This document shows positions 12,367 through 21,318 of a DNA stretch of 64,000 bases, one piece after another. Origin of the DNA: Bretschneidera sinensis (lineage: Eukaryota > Streptophyta > Magnoliopsida > Brassicales > Akaniaceae); NCBI GenBank assembly GCA_023935145.1, contig CM043705.1:23049290-23113289 (forward strand). The letters are read 5' to 3'. The position numbers were made by a program, and so were the translations under genes. Each line of letters opens with the position of its first letter. Position 1 is the first letter of the stretch. The notes beneath the pieces were generated by a model that worked only from the letters and a program-made list of their open reading frames with translations, was not told the DNA's origin and made no database searches.

Positions 12367-13224
12367 ATGATAAGTCTTAGAGAAGAAAAAGAAAAATTAT
12401 CGTCTTTACTGTATGATTCTTCTCAAGATTTTCTCAAAGATGAAAATGAGAATTTAAAAAATAAAATTTCAAAATTGAATAGCACTATATCAAGACTTAT
12501 GCTTAGAAAAGAAAAGCTTAATGAAGTGCTTTCTTCCCAAAGATTAAGTGGAGGAAAATCTGGTGTAGGATACTCTCATTTGGGAAAGCAAAAATCAAAA
12601 GTGAGCTTATTCATGAAAGCCTCATGTATGAATGAAGCCTCTACTTCAAAAAACCCTAGCAAGATTAAAAGCACTCCCTCATTAAATGCTAGAAATTATG
12701 GGAATTCAAATGTTCATACAAAAATGAAGCATCCTGGAAATACACATGCTTATATGTATGCACACTCTAGAAATGCTTATACACATCCTAGAAATAACCA
12801 ACATGCACATTCTAGGAACAATATGTATAATCAACATATGAACTCTGCTCATGCTCATCCTAGGAATTACCATCATGGTTATCCTAGAAATAATTTGCAT
12901 ACACATAATAATGCTAGCATGTATCCAAAAATGCATCATCATACATTTTCTGGAAATGACATGTATTTTCATATTCTTCACCATAGAAACATGTATCCTA
13001 GGAACTACTATCCTAAGGATTATAGACATGCACATCTAAGATATCCTAGAAAATTCAATAACTACCATCCTAGGATTGTGCATCATCAATATGTCCATAG
13101 ATCACTATACTCTGATAAGAAAGTATGGGTCCCAAAAGGAATCGTGTTTTCTATAACTAACCCGAAAGGACCCAAGAAATTTTGGGTACCTAAAAGTGCT
13201 ATCGTATATCCTTGTGTGATGTAG
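12367..13224 (+). pseudogene. C-terminal part of Sirevirus gag with His-rich repeat region
   Basis: 285 codons, open. The first 60 residues are a charged coiled-coil-like stretch (EKEKLSSLL, ENLKNKISKLNSTIS), a known trait of Sirevirus Gag. Residues about 115-245 are an unusual low-complexity tract rich in His, Asn, Tyr and Arg, built on a repeated H-x-H-P-R-N theme. The end (WVPKG, NPKGPKKFWVPK) matches the usual gag-pol junction of this group. The 5' half of gag is deleted, so the listed ATG is only an internal Met. A single in-frame TAG at 13222 separates it from protease. Confidence 0.75.
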
Positions 13225-16200
13225 ATATGTCTCCACACCAAAGATAAAGGTAACTGTCGGTACCTTGATAGTGGATGCTCGAAGTACATGACCGGTGATA
13301 AAAGTGTATTCAAGGAGCTAACTCTAAGAGATGGTGGACTTGTGACCATTGGAGACAATACTAAAATAAAGATCATCGGGCATGGAAAAGTCGGTAATGA
13401 TTTCTCAACCTTAGATAATGTATTGCTAGTACAAGGCCTTAAGCCAAATTTACTTAGCATTAGTCAACTATGTGACAAAGGCTACAAAGTCACATTTGAG
13501 ACCTCTCATTGTCTAGTTATAGACATCAAGAGCAACAAGATCAAATTTATTGGCCATAGACATGAAAATGTCTACATAGTTGATTTGAAATCCTTGCATT
13601 CTGAAAATGAAAAATGTTTTCCTGCTTTTAGTGAAAATCCATGGCTATGACATAGAAGGCTTGGTCATGTAAACATGAACTTGCTAAAAATCGTTTCAAG
13701 AAAAGATTTAGTCATTGGACTTCCTAAAATCAATTTTGAAAAAGACAAAGTATGTGATACTTGTCAAATGGAAAACAAACAAGAATTTCTTTTAAAGCAA
13801 AAAATATAGTCTCAACTACTAGACCTTTGGAACTTTTGCATATAGACTTATTTGGTCCAATAAGTACCATTAGTCTAGGTGGCCATCAATATGCTCTTGT
13901 TATTGTTGATGACTATTCAAGATATACCTTTGTTATTTTTATTGCTTACAAGGATGAAGCTTTCAAAGGATTTGAAAAGTTTTGCGAAAAGGTACAAAAT
14001 GAAAAAGGAATTTGTATTTCAAGCATACGAAGTGATCATGGCAAAAAATTTGAAAATCAAAGCTTTTCAAGATTTTGTGATGAAAATGGAATTAATCACA
14101 ACTTTTCAGCTCCTAGAATTCCTCAACAAAATGGAGTTGTTGAAAGGAAAAACACAGTTCTAGAAGAATTTTCAAGAACTATGCTTTGTGAAAATAATTT
14201 ACCAAAATACTTTTGGGCTGAAGCCGTGAACACTTCTTGTTATATCTTAAATAGAATTTTGATAAGGTCTCTGCTTGATAAAACTCCATATGAACTATGG
14301 AAAGGGACAAAGCCAAATATTTCCTATTTTTTGTGTTTTTAGTAGTAAATGCTTCATCTTAAATAACAATAAAACTAACTTGGGTAAATTTGATTCTAAG
14401 ACCGATGAAGGAATATTTTTAGGATATTCAACATCTAGTAAGGCTTATAAAGTTTTCAATAAGAGAACTCTAGTGTTAGAAGAATCTATACATGTAACTA
14501 TTGATGAATCTAACCCAATTAGTAGTAGAGAAGTTTCCTTTAAAGATGATGTAGATTTTATTCCAAGAATGGAAACTCCTACTCCCATTGTTGACCTAAA
14601 AGATTGTCCACCTCAAGCAAATGAAGAGATAGAAACTCCCAATTTGGACCAACCATCCTCAAGCCAACAAGAGGAAAGTCTACCTAAAGATTGGAGGTAT
14701 GTAAATTATCATCCAATTGATCAAGTGATTGGTGATCCTTCACAAGGGGTAAGAACTCGCTCTTCAATTAGAAATATTTGCAATTTTGTAGCTTATTTGT
14801 CTCAAGTAGAACCTAAGACATTTATAGAAGCTGAAAAAGATAATGATTGGATAATTGCAATGCAGGAAGAAATAAATCAATTTGAGAGAAACAGTGTTTG
14901 GAAACTAGTTCCAAGACCTAAAGATCATTCAATAATTGGAACTAAATGGGTATATAGAAATAAGATGGATGAAAATGGAATAGTAACTAGAAACAAGGCT
15001 AGACTAGTTGCTAAGGGATATAATCAAGAAGAAGGAATAGACTTTGATAAAACCTATGCTCCTGTAGCTAGATTAGAAGCTATTCGAATGTTATTAGTCT
15101 TTGCATGCTTTAATAAATTCAAGCTATTTCAAATGGATGTGAAAAGTGCCTTTTTAAATGGCTTTATAGAAGAAGAGGTTTATGTTGAGCAACCTCTTGG
15201 ATTTGAAAATCCTAGTCTTCTAAATCATGTCTACAAGCTTTCTAAAGCTCTATATGGGTTGAAGCAAGCTCTAAAGGCATGGTATGAAAGACTAAGTAAA
15301 TTTTTGATTAACAATGTTTTTGTAAGAGGTAGAATAGACACAACACTCTTCACAAAAACTCACAAAAATGACACTTTGATAGTTCAAATATATGTTGATG
15401 ATATTATATTTGGTGCTACTAATGAATCTATGTATCAAGAGTTTGCAAAGTGCATGCAAGGTGAATTTGAAATGAGCATGATGGGAGAACTTACCTACTT
15501 CCTTGGACTTCAAATCAAGCAACTAAAAGGAGGTATCTTCATCAATCAACAGAAGTATATCAAGGACCTACTAAAGAGGTTCGGGATGGAAAGCTCAAAG
15601 CCACTTGGAACGCCTATGAGCACAACTACTAAACTTGATCTTGATGAAAGAGGTAAAACTGTAGATTCTAAATATTATAGAAGCATGATAAGTGCTTTAC
15701 TTTATTTGACTGCAAGTAGACCTGATATAATGTTCAGTTTATGCATGTGTGCTAGATTTTAGTCTAATCCTAAAGAATCACATGTAGTTGTAGTAAAAAG
15801 AATCCTTAGATATCTATAAGGAACCCAAATCATAGGATTATGGTACTCTAGAGATTCATCTTTTGAGCTTGTAGGATATTCAGATGCTGATTTTGCTGGA
15901 TGTAGGTTAGATAGAAAAAGCACAAGTGGTACATGTCAATTCTTAGGAGCTATGTTAACCTCTTGGTTTTCCAAGAAACAAAATTCCGTTGCACTATCAA
16001 CCGCCGAGGCGGAATACGTTGCAGTCGGAAGTTGTTGTGCCCAAGTTTTATAGATGAAACAACAACTAGAAGACTATGGCATGAACCTAAAAAATATCCT
16101 AATATTTTGTGATAATACTAGTGCTATCAACCTAACCAAGAACCCTATTCAGCACTCTAGAACAAAGTACATAGAAATAAGACATCATTTCTTAAGAGAC

Positions 16201-16347
16201 CATGCTAAAAAAAGTGACATAAGACTAGAATTCATACCTTCAGAAGATCAAATAGCTGACATTCTTACAAAACCTCTAGGTGAAGCTAGTTTCTGCAAGA
16301 TAAGAATGTTAATGGAATTGCTGGATTATGATAAACTGAATATCTGA
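13225..16347 (+). pseudogene. Sirevirus pol: protease, integrase, RT, RNase H (broken)
   Basis: Protease has an intact DSG site (codon GAT at 13267) in the motif LDSGCSKYMTGD. Integrase shows the HHCC region near 13650-13760 and the triad at HIDLFGP, IRSDHG and NGVVERKN. RT (14275-15762) has [17 protein letters not shown] and the active site YVDDIIFG. RNase H (15763-16347) has SDADFAG, STAEAEY and HSRTKYIEIRHHFLRD. Damage: a stop at 13648, a frame change before 13761, another near 14340, and stops at 15760, about 15819 and 16051. All domains are still recognisable over their full length. Confidence 0.88.
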
Positions 16348-17099
16348 TTGCTTCATAATTCATCATCTGCATGATTTGACATCTAGTGAAAGAGTATTAA
16401 TTATTGTTTAAATATCTCCCTCACTCAAGATATCATAGATAAACAAATTTCGTGCTATAAATTAAGATTGAAAATTTTCTTAAGGGTCCAGTCAACTGGT
16501 AAAACTATACCAGACGACTGGTAAGTCACTGCCCTTTCATCCAGTCGACTGGTAAGTCTCTGTCTTCTTCTCCAGACGATTGGTAAATCCTATCCAGTCG
16601 TCAGGTACCTCTAGACCCAGTTTGGAGCCAATTTTTGAAAATCAATTATCATCCAATTGACTGGTATCTTACTGCCAGTTTACCCAGTCGACTGGTACAT
16701 TTATCCAGTCGACTGGTATAAAAACTGTTAATCTTTTCAATGGGACCCAATCGACTGGTAACTCGACCCAATCGATTGGTAACTCGACCCAATCGATTGG
16801 TATCGCGATTCTATAAAAGGAACTGTTCATTTTTTTGATTTTTTACGCCATTTTCGAGCACCCGACTGGTATCGCGATTCTATATAAGGGATTGTTCATT
16901 TTTTTTTATTTTTTACGCCATTTTCGAGCACCCTTACTTTCTCTCTCTAGAAAAATTCATCCATTTGATCCAAAAACTATCCAAACTTCATCTAAACACA
17001 CCGATCTACTCATCCATAATGAGATTTTTAACTTTCTACGGTTAAAACCTCTTATTTTCACTAAAATCTCTTTTCCCCAAAAACCCCATTTTTCCAAAA
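16348..17099 (+). repeat. Sirevirus non-coding module with 12-bp palindrome array
   Basis: Eleven copies of a palindrome of consensus CCAGTCGACTGG, usually followed by TA, lie in 16488-16800. Starts are at 16488, 16510, 16541, 16572, 16594, 16653, 16684, 16705, 16747, 16768 and 16789. Most variants change one or two bases, and several keep the symmetry (for example CCAATCGATTGG). A further half copy is at 16863. Spacing is irregular, about 21 to 59 bp. Sireviruses are known to keep palindromes upstream of the polypurine tract; the sequence of this version appears particular to this lineage. Confidence 0.85.
16796..16933 (+). promoter_or_regulatory. Duplicated TATA-bearing 68-bp cassette, possible internal promoter
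   Basis: Two tandem copies (about 16796-16863 and 16865-16933) of a unit running from CTGGTATCGCGATTCTATA to TTTTCGAGCACCC. Each contains a TATA-like box, CTATAAAAGG at about 16811 and CTATATAAGG at about 16880. A pyrimidine-rich CTTACTTTCTCTCTCTAG follows at about 16932. The next ATG in a long frame is 17100. The arrangement fits a promoter for a separate transcript of the extra ORF, but this is inference. Confidence 0.5.
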
Positions 17100-18320
17100 A
17101 TGGCCGACAAAATCCGTGTTAAATTCAAAACGAGTGGACCAAATGCGTCTAAAAGGCCAAGGTCTACAAAACCCTCGGTATCGGAGTCACAGGGGAAGAG
17201 TGTAGTGGGCTCATCAAGCAAGACGCCTAGAACAGAGCTTGATGAGTCTCTGTTTTCCAGTCCAGCTGCAAAGGCGAGGTATGATTCGATTATTCGCCAT
17301 AAGAAGATCATGACGGGTAGAGTTGTTGACTTCGACTCTATTCGTCATGGCAATTTTGATATCTTGCTAGTCTTTGAGGCGATTCACTTGACCCCACTGG
17401 TCAAAGTGCATGAAAAATTTTACCCGAGACTGATTCACCAGTTCTACACGAACTTGGTGAAACTCAGTCCTCTGGCTCTGAGATTCAAGACCAGAGTCAG
17501 TAGTGTGGAGTTTAAGGTCAACACTGAGCTCCTCATGAGCATTTTGAGAATCCCTGTAAGAGGGATTCAATGGAGTCTGGATGGATGGCCAGACAGCTTC
17601 GATGTCGAGGCGGCCTGTCAGATAGTCAGGGAAGACCTTAACTATGTGTACAGACCCACTACATTCCATACATGTAGTGATATGCCCCTAGACTCGAAGA
17701 TGTTTCAACTGATAGTAAGTTGGACCATCCACCTGAGACTCGGGAGTCGAGGGTATCTATCTAAGATAGATACGATATTGATTTGGGGCACCACTTCAAT
17801 ATATATCCTCTGCTGCTCGCCAACATGATAAATGGATAAGCGAGCGACTCCGGGTGTCTACCTTACAGGATTCTCATTACACTCATACTCCAGCACTTCC
17901 GGGTGCCTCTGCCTGCCTCTGAGGCTCAGGATATTGGACTGACGGACATCATCAATGTCTCATCACTGAAAAAGATGGGATGCGCGGTTCGTGATGGCTT
18001 CCTCTATCCGAAGGCTGGGAAGCACCTATGGATCCGAGAGGATGAGAGAGATGATGATGAGAATGAGGAGGCTGTTGCAGATACTGCTGCTGATATGGAC
18101 ACAGATACCCGAGCACCTCCGATTGATGACTTGAGTACTAGTCAGACTAGATACGGCGATATACTTCAGGTGATCTCGAGCTTTTAGATGACGATACAAT
18201 CCAGATTCCAGTCCATGCAGACGGAGTACCAGAGATTGAACTCCTCCATCGACCACCTACGAGACGACTTCGAGTTACATCGAGAGCACACCGAGAGCAC
18301 ACCGAGGGTTTTCTAGCAGA
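17100..18320 (+). pseudogene. Extra 3' ORF of Sirevirus, putative plant transposon protein domain
   Basis: An open frame of 242 codons (17100-17828) begins with a basic, Ser-rich segment and continues with a domain resembling the family called putative plant transposon protein (features such as FYPRLIHQFYTNLV, VRGIQWSL and a central hydrophobic helix). After a frame change the same protein continues through 17829-18187, with an acidic segment (EDERDDDENEEA) and, after a stop at 18185, a short helical tail (EYQRLNSSIDHLRDDF) to about 18315. The family is found in plant mobile elements and its function is not known to me. It sits where Sireviruses carry their env-like ORF. It has no clear signal peptide or membrane anchor, so I would not call it env. 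Confidence 0.65.
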
Positions 18321-19035
18321 GATTAGGGATCTTCTTCGTGATGGCTCGGACTCTCACACTCCTGGAGTCTTTGTTTTCATTATTATGATGTACTTAGGGT
18401 TTTTCAGCTCTTACCACATAGCACGGACATATTTTGTATTACTTCTGTATTATATATGGCTCTATGAAGCCCGTTTGTGTACTGACTTAATATATATGAT
18501 GTTGTTTTTACTTTAGTCATATTTCATGCATCTATTTACTCTATTTGTGATATGCTTGCATAGTTTTTAACTGCTTTTACTCAAGAATATGCTCTGACAC
18601 TGGTTATACTTGTATGAAAACTTCCGGTTCTTCCCGGGAAGGCTTCCGAACTTCGAATGAAGCCAAATTTTTGTGTAAAAGTTTGTTTTAGCATACTCTA
18701 GCTGACTATGGTTACTAAATAGCTTATTTTTTGATTTTTAGCCCCTTTGGTTGCTGCTGTCAAAACGGGGGAGAAAAATGAGAAAAACGAAAAAAACTAA
18801 GTAAAAAGAAACCAATGCATAGATTTAGGGGGATCACTACTCCAAAACTTATTCATTGATTGGTTGAGTTGATTATGGTTGGTTGGAATGTTTATAAACT
18901 GCGTTTGCTTGTTTACAGGGTGGTTTTATTCGAAAAACAGAGGAGACTCTGTCCGATTTTTCGTAAAATCCAAACACTTAGCTTTTTTATCTGTTTTCAC
19001 ATTATTAGTTTTGTCATCATCAAAAAGGAGGAGAT
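18321..19035 (+). other. Sirevirus 3' non-coding region with several polypurine tracts
   Basis: Purine-rich runs are seen at about 18765-18780 (ACGGGGGAGAAAAATGAG), at about 18825-18835 (TTTAGGGGGAT) and directly against the 3' LTR at 19020-19035 (AAAAAGGAGGAGAT). Only the last is placed to prime at the LTR edge. Multiple polypurine tracts are a known Sirevirus trait. Confidence 0.65.
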
Positions 19036-20166
19036 CGTTGACCCTCACCCGTATTTTAATGATGACAAAACACAACTGTTATTATACTAACTAAGTGCAG
19101 TAAGCAACAAAAGCATTTAACCAAGGATCAAGGTGCAAGAACTCAAACCGAATCAAAGTATCAAGTGAAGACTAAAGAACTAGTTTAGGTCTAAGGTTTT
19201 AGAACCAATTTAAGTCTCACTTATACATTGTAATAGTTTGTTCAATGGCTCGAACACAAAAGGTTTTTCTAAAGCTGATCATTTTTAAACAAACGTTTTC
19301 AATTAAAACAGAAAAACTGGGTTGGAAGACAACCCAGTCGACTGGGTACATATACTAGTCGATTGGTATATGAGACTGTATGTCTTCAATCAATTGGTAA
19401 ATGGACAATAAGTCCCCAGTTGACTGGATGAAAAATATCAGTCGACTAGTAACCCAGAAGGTCTGAAAACGAGATTTTTTCAAGTGAACCTAGTCGACTG
19501 GTAGTTCAAAAATATGACCGTTGGATACCAAATCTGGACGTTTTAAAGTAAATATTTTTCAAATTAAAATCCCAACGGCCATATTATTTGATGGCTATAT
19601 GAACCCATTCTATTGAGCATTCAATTGAAGACTGCACACATTCAGAAAGAGTTGAAATTACACAATCAAGTTGTTGTACTATTTAAAACACAAAAAGCTT
19701 TGAAATATTCTTGTTGAGCCATTCTTCAAGCTTTACTTTGAAAGAGAGACATTATTTAGTTGTATAAGCTTTCATTAGCTGTTTCTCTACCATTTACTTT
19801 ACAGCATCTTTTGTAAAGGGATTACTTCCGAAAGGAAGGGGATTACTTTCGAGAGGAAGGGGATAGCTTCCGAGAGGAAAGGATTGTAAGGTTTGTACAA
19901 CACCGAGAAAGTTGTACGACTAAGTTACTTAGTGGATTACTTCAAGGAGTTCCTTAAAGAGAGTGAACGTAGGGTCGGAACGAATCCGATATTGCCGAAC
20001 CACTATAATCTGAGTTTGCATCATCTTCTTTTTAAACTCTCTATTTACGGCACATTACTTGTCTTAATTGTTTGCTGCTTATTCGTTTTTATAAACTTGT
20101 ATTAATTCCACAAAAAGTTTTAAAAACCCAATTCACCCCCCTCTTAGGTTGAAACCTCGATCTACA
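19036..20166 (+). repeat. Sirevirus 3' LTR
   Basis: 1131 bp, starting at the base aligned with the TG of the 5' remnant (here mutated to CG) and ending CTACA before the target duplication gtcat. It contains six more palindrome relatives at 19334, 19355, 19386, 19416, 19438 and 19490, and a triplicated GGGATTACTTCCGAGAGGAAG-like unit at about 19818-19880, followed by the U5-like end. Confidence 0.88.
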
Positions 20167-20171
20167 GTCAT

Positions 20172-20570
20172 GTTTGATCGATGATATATAAAAAATACTA
20201 ACATTTTAAAAATAAAATAATATTAATTATTTCCAAGTATTTGGTGTGTGCTTAAAAAATTGTATTTAGTAAATACGAGAAATAAAATTAATTTTAGATC
20301 TTAAAATTTAAACTGAACACTGAAAACTGAAAACTGAAAACTGAAAACAATTTCAAGAAGGTGTAATCCAAATAGTTTTCTATTTTCAAAATAGTTTTCG
20401 AACACTGATTATCCAAGCAATATTTCACTGAAAATTGTTTTGGAAACAGTTTTCGAGTTACCGTTATCCAAACATGTTTTCTTCAGAAAACATCAGAAAA
20501 TTGTTTTCAGAAACTCTTTTTGAAAACAGTTTTCGAACACTGAAAACTAAAAACTGTTACCAAAATGTCC
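20172..20570. repeat. AT-rich segment with ACTGAAA repeats
   Basis: Four tandem ACTGAAA-type units at about 20311-20350 and repeated GTTTTCGAACACTG and GAAAACAGTTTTCG elements up to 20560. The pattern suggests a degraded MITE or its remnants, but the repeats are mostly direct and I cannot define ends. It abuts the truncated left LTR of the next element. Confidence 0.4.
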
Positions 20571-21280
20571 TTAATGTCTTAGTGACTTGTGGGTCACCGG
20601 TGATTAGTGGTGCAGTTGTTCTCGGAGAGAGAAAAATAGCGGCTAGATCTTTTCTTATAGGATATAGCTTTCAAATCTGATTAATAAGACTATTGCAGTG
20701 ACGCTATATATATATAGTGAGTGAATACATATTGTAAAAGTACAACGTGAATTACATACAAGAGTGACAGTAATTGAGAGAATTTTCTTTCTCTTTATCG
20801 AGAGAGTAAAAGAGAAAATTAATATAATAATTTGGGATTTTTTCTCTAAGGTATTATTCATAGTGTTTGGTTACAGAGAATCAAGTTATTTGGGGTTTGC
20901 AATTCCTATCACAGTGTCTGATTTTGGTGAAGTAGAAATACTTATCAGATTTCAGCGGTTGGTAGTAGAACAATGGTTTTTCCTTAGAGAGGTAATTTTG
21001 TGTTATTACCAAATTGTTTTGGGTCTCAAGTTATGGCATAAACTTGAGATATAAACTTTGTAATTAGTATTTATATAGTGGAGTTATTTTTGCCCCGTGG
21101 TTTTTTCCTGTACACTGGAGGGTTTTCCACATAAATTCTCATGTTATTGGTTTATTGCTTTATTTGGTGCTTGTTATTTTATTTTCTCACAGTACTTAGT
21201 GGTTATTATATTTAATTTGTGATCTTTGGCTGGAATTGTGATACTTGATTAATTGTTGACAGTCAATATTTTTCCTAACA
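20571..21280 (+). repeat. Left LTR of outer Copia element, 5' truncated
   Basis: 710 bp matching the right LTR from 27428 onward; ends TTTTTCCTAACA. The part equivalent to 27324-27427 is absent, replaced by unrelated sequence rich in ACTGAAA repeats. Confidence 0.85.
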
Positions 21281-21300
21281 AGTAGTATCAAAGCATTGGT
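21281..21300 (+). other. Initiator-Met-type primer binding site, degenerate
   Basis: AGTAGTATCAAAGCATTGG immediately after the LTR is a mutated form of the Copia motif TGGTATCAGAGC complementary to initiator tRNA-Met. Confidence 0.7.
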
Positions 21301-21318
21301 TGCTTTTGTTGGTCAACA

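Larger units (their letters stand above)
12228..20171 (+). mobile_element. Sirevirus-type Ty1/copia retrotransposon with truncated 5' end
   Basis: The 3' LTR (19036-20166) and a 70-bp remnant of the 5' LTR (12233-12302) are flanked by an exact target duplication, gtcat at 12228-12232 and 20167-20171. Between them lie the end of gag, protease, integrase, RT and RNase H in Copia order, then a long non-coding segment, an extra ORF and several polypurine tracts. The extra 3' ORF, the multiple polypurine tracts and the palindrome array are hallmarks described for Sireviruses. The rest of the 5' LTR, the primer site and the start of gag are deleted. Coding regions carry several stops and frameshifts. 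Confidence 0.88.

Noticed and set aside
12706..13035. Met/Ile-rich antisense ORF
   Set aside because: Mirror of the His-rich gag repeat tract; no independent evidence.
16488..16800. Regularly recurring short repeats taken as a CRISPR-like array
   Set aside because: Spacing is irregular, units are palindromic and degenerate, and the context is a plant retrotransposon.
17100..17828. Calling the extra Sirevirus ORF an envelope gene
   Set aside because: No signal peptide, no transmembrane segment and no cleavage site are visible; position alone is not enough.
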